A DNA stretch of 64,000 nucleotides from Paenibacillus taichungensis (GTDB lineage Bacteria > Bacillota > Bacilli > Paenibacillales > Paenibacillaceae). A program made the translations under genes and the position numbers. Below are positions 28,275-36,611 of this stretch, piece after piece; positions within the stretch are counted from its first letter, which is position 1; the number at the start of each line of letters is the position of its first letter. The notes under the pieces were generated by a model, which was not told the origin of the DNA, did no database searches, and worked only from the letters and a program-made list of their open reading frames with translations. The stretch spans positions 62,001 to 126,000 of the forward strand of contig NZ_JABMCC010000118.1 of NCBI RefSeq assembly GCF_013359905.1, read 5' to 3'.

Positions 28275-28598
28275 ATGGTGATGAATACTAGACTGATCTT
28301 TGCACGATTTGTGGCGATTATTGTTCTGGTCATTCCCGGGTTAATGGCAATGAAGGGTTTTCTAATGATGAAGGACGCCCTTTTCCTGTATTATGCCGAG
28401 CATGGGAACGAGCAGATCTCACCAGGTTTTCAATGGCTCTCCTTTGGTGGAGGACTTGTCCTGTTCGCCGCAGGCATGAGTTTTCTGGGAGGCTGGATTC
28501 TGTTCCGTGACCGCAAGCGTAATTATGTAGGACCCCGTTTTCGTTCAAAAAACACACCATCAGCCGACAAAGCAGAGACGCCCGGTACGACTTCCTGA
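28275..28598 (+). CDS. yqzF: DUF2627 (YqzF-like) membrane protein
   Basis: About 107 residues with two hydrophobic segments (FARFVAIIVLVIPGLMAM and LSFGGGLVLFAAGMSFLGGWIL) and a basic tail. It matches the DUF2627 family, which sits by the bkd operon in Bacillus. AGAAGGAG precedes two alternative ATGs, 28275 and 28281. Function unknown. Confidence 0.8.
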   Translation: MVMNTRLIFARFVAIIVLVIPGLMAMKGFLMMKDALFLYYAEHGNEQISPGFQWLSFGGGLVLFAAGMSFLGGWILFRDRKRNYVGPRFRSKNTPSADKAETPGTTS

Positions 28599-28612
28599 GT
28601 CCGGGCTTTTTG
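28580..28612 (+). terminator. yqzF terminator
   Basis: GCCCGG and CCGGGC arms with a T run after them; the stem overlaps the last codons of the gene. Confidence 0.85.
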
Positions 28613-28784
28613 TCATTTCTTCTGGCTCCGCAACATTTCAACATCCCAACCTTACATCTGCCTTTATATGCGTTACTTGATCAGGTATAATGCTTATTTA
28701 TTCAAACAGGTATTTTGCATAAATTCAGAGTTAGTATCTTGAATATGCACAATGCCCACTCTTCCATAGACAGGATGGATCAAC

Positions 28785-29132
28785 ATGGTCTCGTTTATCA
28801 TTACACTAAAAAGATTGCTTAAAGGCATTTTCCATGCCTTCAAGGACCAGAAGTTCCTGGCTCTGTTTGTATTAACTGCGGCGACACTTCTCTCGGGCAC
28901 GTTATTCTATACTCGTGTTGAAGGTCTGCACTGGATTGATGCCCTCTACTTCTGCGCAGTAACTCTAACAACGGTGGGACATCCGGATTTTGTACCATCG
29001 ACCGGATTCGGCAAGGCATTTACGGTCATCTATATGTTTGCAGGTATCGGCCTCACCTTCGCCATGATTGCCAGAATTACAGCAGGTATTCTATTTCCCC
29101 GCAAATTGCAGACAGAAGAGAACCCGGAGTAA
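28785..29132 (+). CDS. Two-helix ion channel protein with an altered selectivity filter
   Basis: 115 residues with the M1-pore-M2 layout of small potassium channels: helix near residues 25-43, pore loop LYFCAVTLTTVGHPDFVP, helix near 80-102. Canonical filters read TVGYGD; here YG is replaced by HP. That may change ion selectivity, so potassium transport should not be assumed. No regulatory RCK domain follows. Confidence 0.75.
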   Translation: MVSFIITLKRLLKGIFHAFKDQKFLALFVLTAATLLSGTLFYTRVEGLHWIDALYFCAVTLTTVGHPDFVPSTGFGKAFTVIYMFAGIGLTFAMIARITAGILFPRKLQTEENPE

Positions 29133-29140
29133 TCTCCGGG

Positions 29141-29353
29141 TTATTCGTATAATGCATCCCGCAGCTTGGTAGACATGCGCGACTCTTTGGAAGAGGACTT
29201 CAGAATCGTTCTGCGCAACGTCAGATTACTGGCTTGCAGCCGCTCCGCTTCAGCGAACAAGTCTGCAAACAACGCCTGCGTAGCTTCGTCAAGGACTGAC
29301 TGCCCTTTCAAACGTTCATATCGCTCTTGTAATTCGGATAATGCTTCACTCAT
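29141..29353 (-). CDS. Small coiled-coil hypothetical protein
   Basis: 70 residues, strongly helical and charged with heptad-like leucines (LSELQERYERLKG and AEAERLQASNLTLRR). ATG 29353 follows AGAGGTG. It faces the channel gene (convergent, eight-base gap) and is divergent from tdk. No family recognised. Confidence 0.65.
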   Translation of the reverse strand: MSEALSELQERYERLKGQSVLDEATQALFADLFAEAERLQASNLTLRRTILKSSSKESRMSTKLRDALYE

Positions 29354-29537
29354 CGTTAACACCTCTTTTCAATCGCTCCTGGCTTATGCACTACACTGCC
29401 GTAACCAACAGCTTAACAATCCATATAGTAACACAAAGCTGCTTAGATTAGTTCTGGCTCTTACTAAAGATTTTGTGGTACTCTGTAATGGTCGCTTTTT
29501 TTTGTTGAATCCCGCATGTGAGAGGAGTAGCAGAACT

Positions 29538-30131
29538 GTGCAAACAGGACGAATTACCGTAATTACAGGACCTATGTTTAGTGAAAAATCCGGTGAACTC
29601 ATTCGCCGTTGTCAGAAATTAATTCAATTTGGCCGTAAAAAGGTCGTTGCTTACAAACCTGCCGAAGATGATCGGTTTGCCCAAGACGAGATCGTTAGCC
29701 GTATCGGCTATCGTCTGCCTGCCCATTCCATTCCCCGGCAATTGACCCCGGAATCCGTAGAAATGATCCTGACTCAGACCAAAGATGCTGATGTTGTTGC
29801 ATTTGATGAAGTGCAATTTTTCAGCAGTGCCATCATGGAACTGGTCTCCGAGCTAGCCTACTGTGGCAAACATGTCATTGTGGATGGACTGAATATGGAT
29901 TACCGTGGCAAGGAATTCGGATATGTAGGCGGTTTGCTCGCCATGGCTGATGACATTGAGAAACTGTCGGCATTCTGTGCCGTATGCGGAAGCCCGGATG
30001 CGGCTTTCACCCAGCGTATCGTTAATGGAGAGCCTGTAACGCTTGGACCAGTCGTCATGATTGGCGATTCAGAAGCTTATGAGCCGCGCTGTCGCTGCTG
30101 CTTCATTCCTCCTCACAAAGTTGAATGCTGA
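29538..30131 (+). CDS. tdk: Thymidine kinase (type II) with altered P-loop
   Basis: 197 residues from GTG 29538, which follows GAGAGGAG. The kinase fold is recognised by VVAFDEVQFF, the VIVDGLNMDYRGKEF lasso region and two zinc cysteine pairs (CAVCG and CRCC). The phosphate-binding loop reads GPMFSEKSGEL where type II kinases normally have GPMFSGKSEEL, so the glycine before lysine is replaced by glutamate. Activity on thymidine should be tested rather than assumed. Confidence 0.88.
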   Translation: MQTGRITVITGPMFSEKSGELIRRCQKLIQFGRKKVVAYKPAEDDRFAQDEIVSRIGYRLPAHSIPRQLTPESVEMILTQTKDADVVAFDEVQFFSSAIMELVSELAYCGKHVIVDGLNMDYRGKEFGYVGGLLAMADDIEKLSAFCAVCGSPDAAFTQRIVNGEPVTLGPVVMIGDSEAYEPRCRCCFIPPHKVEC

Positions 30132-30210
30132 GCTGACTCAGTTATTCAATAATCAATCTATAGGTTCTGATCGGCGGTATCTGCTGCTACAGGTTTCCTG
30201 AGATTTCAAA

Positions 30211-30236
30211 AAAAGCCCCTGTGGGCTTTTTTTATT
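30211..30236 (+). terminator. tdk terminator
   Basis: AAAAAGCCC and GGGCTTTTT arms with a four-base loop and a T run. Confidence 0.9.
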
Positions 30237-30354
30237 ATAACTCCTTTTTACCAGCATGCCCTTAATATACTTCTCCATATCTCGGTCACGCGCTCTTTCT
30301 GTGCACACAAAAAAGCACCGCCTCACAGCGATGCTTTCCATTCGTCATCTCCCG

Positions 30355-30831
30355 CTAGTCCCGGGAAACAAAATATTTGTTGGTCATGTAGTAAGCGTCG
30401 CCACGCGACGTTTCTACCATTCCTTTTTTGGCATCCAAAAATACAATCTCTTTGCACTTGGTGCAATACCATTTGGTGCGCTTATATGGAGATTCCGTAA
30501 CATATGCCGTGCCACATTTACAATCAATCTTCATTAATAACTCGGTTGATTTATATGCGCTGGACAAGCGTTCCATGTTATCCTGCTGCTGTGTAGGCAT
30601 AATTGTCTGCTGATAATCCGATAAATGATTCTGAACTTTAAAATCTGCTACCAATCCTGCATTCAATCCAAAAAACTCCTTGCCGATTTCGGTCACGAAG
30701 CGCTTCTCATTTCTGTAGCAATCCAGCCACTCAATAATCTGCTTATTTGACAGTGGAACCGTACCCTTGATACCGCTGTTTAAGGTGTAGGTCATGATGT
30801 ATAAAGTATCGTCTTGTCTACCTGAGTACAT
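30355..30831 (-). CDS. Zinc-ribbon hypothetical protein
   Basis: 158 residues. The C-terminal half holds a zinc ribbon (IDCKCG ... WYCTKCKEI). The N-terminal half is mixed alpha-beta with no recognised domain. GAAGGAGG precedes the ATG. A second small zinc-ribbon gene lies 91 bases upstream on the same strand. Confidence 0.7.
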   Translation of the reverse strand: MYSGRQDDTLYIMTYTLNSGIKGTVPLSNKQIIEWLDCYRNEKRFVTEIGKEFFGLNAGLVADFKVQNHLSDYQQTIMPTQQQDNMERLSSAYKSTELLMKIDCKCGTAYVTESPYKRTKWYCTKCKEIVFLDAKKGMVETSRGDAYYMTNKYFVSRD

Positions 30832-30921
30832 TAGAATCCTCCTTCGAATACATTTGCTAATGTACTACAAAAACGCTCATAAATCAAAGCAATGTTATTT
30901 CCTGAGCGTATCTCTTCCTTA

Positions 30922-31137
30922 TTAAATGGGTAACATTCCTCGATGTTCCGCCACTGATTTACAAGAACTGCATACACCTGCAACATTTCCCTGGGAAGTC
31001 GCATAATGCACGATGGACTTCACTTTTTTACTACAGATGGAACAATATTGCCTCCTTTCCTTCCTAGGAGTGTAATCGGATAGGTTTACTACGTTTGAGT
31101 TTGATTTGAACCTGCGTACAAAGTTCAGCCATTTCAT
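30922..31137 (-). CDS. Small zinc-ribbon hypothetical protein
   Basis: 71 residues with a basic N-terminus and two CxxC pairs (YCSICSKKV and VCSSCKSV) that should bind zinc. It precedes the other zinc-ribbon gene on the same strand and may share its transcript. Role unknown. Confidence 0.6.
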   Translation of the reverse strand: MKWLNFVRRFKSNSNVVNLSDYTPRKERRQYCSICSKKVKSIVHYATSQGNVAGVCSSCKSVAEHRGMLPI

Positions 31138-31308
31138 CTCTTTCTCTCTCTTCCTTGTTTGCCTTCTAAGGGGTAAATTGCTTATGCTTGGGCAAAAATT
31201 GATCCTGCATTGGTTATGTATACGATTCCAAGTTGTGCATGCCTATCTCATAATCTATTCGACGTTTTGAGCCTTTTTCCTGTTTTTGATCTCTACACAT
31301 ACAAAAAA

Positions 31309-31362
31309 AACCGACAGAACCTGCCTCAAACCTCTTGTAGGAGAAAGGAACTTCCGTCGGTT
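31309..31362 (-). terminator. Terminator of the YiiX-like gene
   Basis: AACCGACGGAAG and CTGTCGGTT ends pair across a 35-base loop that can fold internally; the minus strand then runs into eight T. Confidence 0.7.
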
Positions 31363-31370
31363 AACTTGCC

Positions 31371-32015
31371 TTATTTATAAAACGTTCCAAGAACCTCCAG
31401 CTCAGGTGAGCGCTCAATTCGAAACGGATAGATATATCCCTGATTCAACTTCACAAACTTTCGACTCCACAGATCAAGTCCAGTTGTAAATTGGTACGCC
31501 TGATATATAAACTTGGAACAATAGTTTCGTTCAATGCTGCGCAGATTTGTCTGCAATCGGTAAAATTTCACCTGCTTGTAATGATCCTGTACCCACTGCG
31601 CTGCCTTCACACCAGCCTGATTGAAATGGGAACGAAACACAATGAAACGATCTCCCTCATAAAAGCGGGTGATGTACCAATCCAAGGAATCGGCAAACAC
31701 AGGACCATAAGGGTGTACGTGATACACTTTACCGTCGAGTCCAATAATCCCCATATGCCCAGCGTAATAAGTTGATTCTGAACTTGGCGTATATAAAATA
31801 TCTCCCGGCTCCAGCTTCATCTGGCCTAAAGCGGTAATGGGCAAATCCTGATGCAGTCTTCTGGCCGCTGAACGTGCGCGCCGGCCCTCCACCAATAGTC
31901 GATGCATTTTTCCAGCAACAGCGAGATAGACTTCCGACCATTTGATCCGTTTTTTCTCAGGGCCTTTGAACCACCGATGAATAAATGTGGATATACGTTG
32001 AGATTCTTTTTTCAT
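31371..32015 (-). CDS. YiiX-like permuted NlpC/P60 (papain-fold) protein
   Basis: About 214 residues. The permuted papain-like core has LEPGDILYTPSSES, the histidine in YAGHMGIIG and the candidate nucleophile cysteine in ERNYCSKFIYQAY near the C-terminus, the order seen in YiiX/YebB (DUF830) proteins. The basic N-terminus has no signal peptide. Substrate unknown, possibly cell-wall peptide or lipid. ATG 32015 follows GTGGAG. Confidence 0.75.
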   Translation of the reverse strand: MKKESQRISTFIHRWFKGPEKKRIKWSEVYLAVAGKMHRLLVEGRRARSAARRLHQDLPITALGQMKLEPGDILYTPSSESTYYAGHMGIIGLDGKVYHVHPYGPVFADSLDWYITRFYEGDRFIVFRSHFNQAGVKAAQWVQDHYKQVKFYRLQTNLRSIERNYCSKFIYQAYQFTTGLDLWSRKFVKLNQGYIYPFRIERSPELEVLGTFYK

Positions 32016-32240
32016 ATTGTGCACTCCACTCTAATCTGTTTGACGTTTCTTGATGTTTCTCCTCACTTCTAAGGCTCATTATAGACAGTTGATGATGCAT
32101 GTTCAATTCCGGTGCCTGTTCTATGTTGTGCAATTCGAGGAGGTTCATACCGAAAATGGAAACAAAAAAAGCAATTCCGGCATTAGCCAGAACTACTTCG
32201 TTTGATTTGAACAATTGGAGTTGAATTATATGAAGAGATT

Positions 32241-33278
32241 CTATTCTTCCACAACACCAAGTGCTTTATTTTTCTCCTTGAAACGGCTGTTATGGGAAGA
32301 CACATAGGCAACTTTATCCGCCTCAGGATCCATATACAGTTTTGCACTGTTTACCGCGAGGGCAGCATCCGTAAATGTACCAGCAATCAGATACAGTTTA
32401 CTTCCGTAATCTACAAAGTCTCCTGCAGCGAAGACGCCTGGAATATTTGTTTGCAGCTTCTCTGTTGTAGTGACATGCCATTCACCAAGATCAAGTCCCC
32501 AATCCCGGATCGGGCCAAAATCACTCTTCATGCCGTGGTTAACGATAATCGCATCCACATCAAGGACTTCACTCTCACCTGTCTCAACATGGGATATCGT
32601 CACCTGTTCGATGATCTCCCCACTTTGACTATGTAGGGTATCAACGGCGTATGGTGTACGAATATCTACTGAGGATTCTCTCATCCGCAGTACATTACGC
32701 TCCAATCCACCAAAACGGTCACGACGATGCACTACCGTCACTTGTTCTGCCAGTGCTTCAAGCTCATTGGCCCAATCCACAGCGGAGTCACCCCCACCAG
32801 AGATCAGTACCCGTTTGCCACGGAAAGGCTCCAGCTCCTGTACTGTATAGTGAAGATTGGTAACCTCATAACGGTCAGCGCCTTCAAGCTCCAGCTTCGC
32901 CATTTTATATATACCATACCCGATCGCCAATATGACGGTACGTGTCCAGTGTTGTTCTCCTGTACTCGATGTCAGCAGAATCGTGCCATCAGGCTGACGC
33001 TCGAATCCTTCAATTTGCTGTTCAAACACAATCGTTGGCTCAAATGTTCTCGCCTGTTCTTCCAGCTGTTTAATCAAATTTTCACACAGAATTGGAGTGA
33101 CGCCGCCAACGTCCCAGATCATTTTCTCTGGATAAAAGAGCATGCGACCACCCAATCTATCCCGCGCCTCAATCAACTTGGTCTTCATATCACGCATCCC
33201 GCTGTAAAATGCAGAATACATGCCGGCAGGCCCCCCGCCGATAATTGTTACATCATATAATTCCAAATGCTGATCCAT
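32241..33278 (-). CDS. Ferredoxin/flavodoxin--NADP reductase, YumC type
   Basis: 345 residues of a thioredoxin-reductase-like flavoprotein without the redox CxxC. FAD motif [23 protein letters not shown] motif [16 protein letters not shown] and the C-terminal [17 protein letters not shown] fit the YumC-type reductase. ATG 33278 follows GGAGGT. A Fur-box-like site lies 43 bases upstream, so iron limitation probably induces it, consistent with flavodoxin-based electron transfer or siderophore iron release. Confidence 0.9.
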   Translation of the reverse strand: MDQHLELYDVTIIGGGPAGMYSAFYSGMRDMKTKLIEARDRLGGRMLFYPEKMIWDVGGVTPILCENLIKQLEEQARTFEPTIVFEQQIEGFERQPDGTILLTSSTGEQHWTRTVILAIGYGIYKMAKLELEGADRYEVTNLHYTVQELEPFRGKRVLISGGGDSAVDWANELEALAEQVTVVHRRDRFGGLERNVLRMRESSVDIRTPYAVDTLHSQSGEIIEQVTISHVETGESEVLDVDAIIVNHGMKSDFGPIRDWGLDLGEWHVTTTEKLQTNIPGVFAAGDFVDYGSKLYLIAGTFTDAALAVNSAKLYMDPEADKVAYVSSHNSRFKEKNKALGVVEE

Positions 33279-33320
33279 GTAGTTACCTCCATCAGTTCGG
33301 TCCAAAGCACTCGACTATTT

Positions 33321-33339
33321 GATATCGATTCTCATTATC
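33321..33339. promoter_or_regulatory. Fur box upstream of the YumC-type reductase
   Basis: GATATCGATTCTCATTATC matches the 19-base Fur consensus GATAATGATTATCATTATC at 16 positions. Confidence 0.75.
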
Positions 33340-33435
33340 ACTCTTTTCCTAGTCTAATGGGAAACTTATCAAATTACAATGGCTAAAATTCAAACATTTC
33401 TTATACAAAACTACTATCGGTTATTTATTTGTTGA

Positions 33436-34458
33436 TTACTTAACTTTGGAAGCTGCCAATAGATGCTCGACAACGAAATCGATTTGCTTGTTGATGGAAT
33501 AGATATCCGAGTAATAGAAGAAATCAAAGTCAATTTCGATTAGACGGCCTTCTTTGATAGCGGGTATGCTATTCCAGATTGGGTTATCGTTAAGGTTATC
33601 TGCGCCTTCATATACTGAACGAAATACGTAGTCTCCCATATATTCAGGAAGAACTTCCATGGACAAGGTCGAACCTGCCGCGTCGGAAACGACGTCAATT
33701 TTTTTCTGGACCGCTTCAGGTGCTTTCATTTCCAAGTACTCGTATATAGCCTGAGATCCTCGGCCGTACTGCTTACTTTCTACAATGACCATCTCTTTCA
33801 GTCCACCCTCGACGATGGAGGCCGTTTTGTCCAGTATGCCTGCATCAGCAAGTGTTTTCTTGCTCTCTTCAACTTTACTGTTAAGATTGTCGATTAAAAC
33901 GTCTGCTTCCTGTTCTTTGCCGAAAATGCTAGCGATACTATGAAGTCTTTCTTCCGTTGTCATTTTCTCATATGGGACATACACCGTTGGTGCAATATCT
34001 TTTAATAGCGTGTAAGTCTCTTCTGAGGGAACAATGATCAAATCCGGGTCCAGATCAATGACAGCCTCAGGGTTTGGTTCAAACCAGGTGCCTAGTGAAT
34101 TTACACCTTCAAGCTCATTCTTATATGCCGCCCCATCAAAAACGTCAGACGTCGCAATAGGCTTAATTCCTAGCGCTACAACATCTCCTTGAAGATAAAG
34201 TACAACCACCCGTTTAGGATTTGCCGGAACAACAACATCACCTTTAACCGTGGAGATCGTGCGTGTTCCATTTTCATTGTTCGTTTGATTACCTGATTCT
34301 GATGATGAAGATGTGGCTGTGCTCGTAGATGAGTTCGTATTCGTTCCTTCCCCCGTAGCTGTTGTTGTTGCAGTGCCAGCGGAGCATGCCGATAAAAGCA
34401 TTGTGATGCTTAAAAGTGCAACCAAAATCATGCTGGAGCTTGCTTTTCTTCTTTTCAT
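33436..34458 (-). CDS. Iron-siderophore-binding lipoprotein, internal start of copy 1
   Basis: A 340-residue binding protein beginning at ATG 34458, nine bases behind a GGAGGG site. The lipoprotein signal MKRRKASSSMILVALL ends in the lipobox LLSACSAG. A Ser/Thr/Asn-rich spacer leads to the FecB-type domain (VVPANPKRVVVLYLQGDVVALGIKPIA, DLIIVPSEETYTLL). No permease or ATPase genes are adjacent. A Fur box lies 27 bases upstream inside the AraC reading frame. Confidence 0.85.
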   Translation of the reverse strand: MKRRKASSSMILVALLSITMLLSACSAGTATTTATGEGTNTNSSTSTATSSSSESGNQTNNENGTRTISTVKGDVVVPANPKRVVVLYLQGDVVALGIKPIATSDVFDGAAYKNELEGVNSLGTWFEPNPEAVIDLDPDLIIVPSEETYTLLKDIAPTVYVPYEKMTTEERLHSIASIFGKEQEADVLIDNLNSKVEESKKTLADAGILDKTASIVEGGLKEMVIVESKQYGRGSQAIYEYLEMKAPEAVQKKIDVVSDAAGSTLSMEVLPEYMGDYVFRSVYEGADNLNDNPIWNSIPAIKEGRLIEIDFDFFYYSDIYSINKQIDFVVEHLLAASKVK

Positions 34459-35421
34459 TGATGTAGACCCTCCGTCTATATATTGATAATGATTCTCATA
34501 ATCAATATATCCTCGCTTCCATCTCCAGCCAATGGACGATTCGGAGAATTGTAATGGATGATCCTCTGCCAGGGTCTGGTCTCTTATTTTCCGCTGATAG
34601 AGTGTGGGAGATAGGCCCACATGTTTTTTGAAAATGCGGCTGAAATAATACACATCCGTGTATCCCACTTCTGCCGCGATTTCGCGCAGGGTTGCATCGG
34701 ATCGCACAAGCAGATTCTTGGCCTTGGTCAGTCTCGTTTGAATGAGATAATCAATCGGGCTGTGTCCTGTCTTTCGTTTAAACTGCATAGATAAATGACG
34801 GGAGCTGTAGTTGAATTGTTCAGCCAAAAAATCCAAAGTCACCTGTTCCCTATAATGTTGCTGAATGTAGCGAAGTGTTTGCTCAATAGGGTCTGGAAGC
34901 ACTGTCCTGACCTCCTGCTCTGCCAATTGAAACAACAGCTCATGAATGAATTGGTAGAACAAACTTTTCACTTGCAGCAAGTCCAATCTGCTCGCCTGAT
35001 CCCACGCTTTCTCCAGTTCACCAAAATAGCGTAATATAGCAAGAGGATTGCTCGGCGTAAACCCATATTGCAAAGAGAACGGAGCAACCTGAACCTGAGG
35101 AGGTTGTGATAACCTCCATGTTTTACGATGAGTTGGGAACGCAAGGAATGCCCTGTAGAACAGCAAATAATATTCAAACTTTTCGCTCACCCGAATATCC
35201 AGTGATGACCCTTTACCACTATGCAGAATACAGAATCGCTGTGCTTCGTGTGTTTTCCCATCCAATATAAGTTGTGCTGCACCCCGAATGCTGTATATAA
35301 AAGCGTTTGCCGGAAGCAAATAGGATTCCTGTATCTCCCCTGCCTCCATGACGATCCGGCGTATATCCAGAATTTTAACAGCCGCTTGATTCCAGCTATG
35401 CATCTGTTCGTTTAATTGCAT
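33436..35421 (-). CDS. AraC-type regulator in frame with a siderophore-binding lipoprotein (copy 1)
   Basis: One uninterrupted 661-codon frame. Residues 1-290 are an AraC-type regulator with a cupin-like sensor and the HTH pair (FNYSSRHLSMQFKRKTGHSP, VGYTDVYYFSRIFKKHVGLSP). Residues 291-320 are a linker whose DNA is a Fur box plus ribosome site. From residue 322 a complete lipoprotein of the FecB/FeuA type begins. Bacillus Btr is a related HTH plus binding-domain fusion, but it lacks a signal peptide. Whether a 661-residue protein is made, or the frame only hosts two genes, cannot be read here. GGAGAGT precedes ATG 35421. Confidence 0.75.
   Translation of the reverse strand: MQLNEQMHSWNQAAVKILDIRRIVMEAGEIQESYLLPANAFIYSIRGAAQLILDGKTHEAQRFCILHSGKGSSLDIRVSEKFEYYLLFYRAFLAFPTHRKTWRLSQPPQVQVAPFSLQYGFTPSNPLAILRYFGELEKAWDQASRLDLLQVKSLFYQFIHELLFQLAEQEVRTVLPDPIEQTLRYIQQHYREQVTLDFLAEQFNYSSRHLSMQFKRKTGHSPIDYLIQTRLTKAKNLLVRSDATLREIAAEVGYTDVYYFSRIFKKHVGLSPTLYQRKIRDQTLAEDHPLQFSESSIGWRWKRGYIDYENHYQYIDGGSTSMKRRKASSSMILVALLSITMLLSACSAGTATTTATGEGTNTNSSTSTATSSSSESGNQTNNENGTRTISTVKGDVVVPANPKRVVVLYLQGDVVALGIKPIATSDVFDGAAYKNELEGVNSLGTWFEPNPEAVIDLDPDLIIVPSEETYTLLKDIAPTVYVPYEKMTTEERLHSIASIFGKEQEADVLIDNLNSKVEESKKTLADAGILDKTASIVEGGLKEMVIVESKQYGRGSQAIYEYLEMKAPEAVQKKIDVVSDAAGSTLSMEVLPEYMGDYVFRSVYEGADNLNDNPIWNSIPAIKEGRLIEIDFDFFYYSDIYSINKQIDFVVEHLLAASKVK
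34485..34503. promoter_or_regulatory. Fur box inside the AraC/binding-protein frame, copy 1
   Basis: GATAATGATTCTCATAATC matches the consensus at 17 of 19 positions. Read in the minus-strand frame it encodes part of ENHYQY. Confidence 0.85.
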
Positions 35422-35537
35422 CGATTACTCTCCAATCCCAGTCTCACCAGGAACAAAGACCTTGTTCAGGTCATTATTCTGCAAACCATCCTTAACCGAA
35501 GCGTTATAGTGGTTCACTATTATTCCTCATTATAGAT

Positions 35538-35556
35538 GATAATAATTTTCATTATC
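35538..35556. promoter_or_regulatory. Fur box upstream of AraC copy 1
   Basis: GATAATAATTTTCATTATC matches the consensus at 17 of 19 positions and lies 117 bases ahead of the ATG at 35421. Confidence 0.8.
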
Positions 35557-35606
35557 AACTGTATTTTGACCAGGATTCAATTTCACCAACCAATGATCCG
35601 AAAGAT

Positions 35607-36611
35607 TTACTTTTGATCCGCTGTCTTCGTGAACCAAGCTGCCAATTCCTCGGTCTGATCCAACGTTGCAATAGGGTCAAAGTACCATGAACGATCCGGA
35701 CTCCAGATAAACACACGATTATTCTTTACGGCATCAAGTGAACTCCATACTGGCTTAGATTTCAATTCCTCTACAGTCAGGTTCTCTGCCGTAAGAATAA
35801 TGTAATCACCGGCAAATTCGGGTATGGATTCGGACGAAACTTCAACAAGCTGATCTTTCATTAATATCTCCTTTTTGTCTGCTGGAGGATTCAATCCGAG
35901 AGCACTGTATACAGCCTGACCTCCACGCCCAAAATTATCACCAAAAGCTAATGGTGCTTTATCGTAAAATTGCATAACTGATACTTCTGCATCTGCTTCG
36001 ATTGCTTCACTGACACGCTTCTTGGCGTCCGCAATTCGTCCGTCGTAATCGGCCAACCATGACTCGGCCTCTTTTTCTTTGTTCAATGCTTTACCGAAAT
36101 AAGCGATCTCTTCATGGGTATTTTTCAACTCACCATAAGGAACAACAAGCGTAGGCGCAATTTTACTAAAAGAATCAAACAAATCAGGATCACCTGTGAC
36201 AATCAGGTCTGGTTGAAGTTCCAACACCTTTTCAAGAGAAATGGTTTCGTATTCACCAATATTTTCTACACCCTCAAGTGATTTGGTAAAATAGGGATTT
36301 TTCAAGTTCATTTCCGGTGTACCGACTGGCTTGATTCCCAAAGCAATCAGACTTCCCAAATATAAATCAACCACAATTCGCTTGGGTTCAGCCGGGACCG
36401 TGATATCTCCCTTAACCGTGGAGATGATCCGAGGCTCGGAATTGTTCGATTGGCTATCTGTCGTTACTGTGCTGGTGGCACTCGAAGCCCCTTTGCTTCC
36501 CGCATTTTCTCCCCCAGAATTACTAGTTGCTCCTGTCGAGCAGGCACTCAGCAGTAAAGTGAGACTTAATAAAATACTAAGCAGCATTCCCGTTCTTGTC
36601 TGTCTATTCAT
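35607..36611 (-). CDS. Iron-siderophore-binding lipoprotein, internal start of copy 2
   Basis: 334 residues from ATG 36611, behind CGGAGGG. The signal peptide MNRQTRTGMLLSILLSL ends in LLLSACSTG. The binding domain has VPAEPKRIVVDLYLGSLIALGIKPVG and QPDLIVTGDPDLFDSFSK. Its promoter and Fur box lie in the end of the AraC reading frame. Confidence 0.85.
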   Translation of the reverse strand: MNRQTRTGMLLSILLSLTLLLSACSTGATSNSGGENAGSKGASSATSTVTTDSQSNNSEPRIISTVKGDITVPAEPKRIVVDLYLGSLIALGIKPVGTPEMNLKNPYFTKSLEGVENIGEYETISLEKVLELQPDLIVTGDPDLFDSFSKIAPTLVVPYGELKNTHEEIAYFGKALNKEKEAESWLADYDGRIADAKKRVSEAIEADAEVSVMQFYDKAPLAFGDNFGRGGQAVYSALGLNPPADKKEILMKDQLVEVSSESIPEFAGDYIILTAENLTVEELKSKPVWSSLDAVKNNRVFIWSPDRSWYFDPIATLDQTEELAAWFTKTADQK

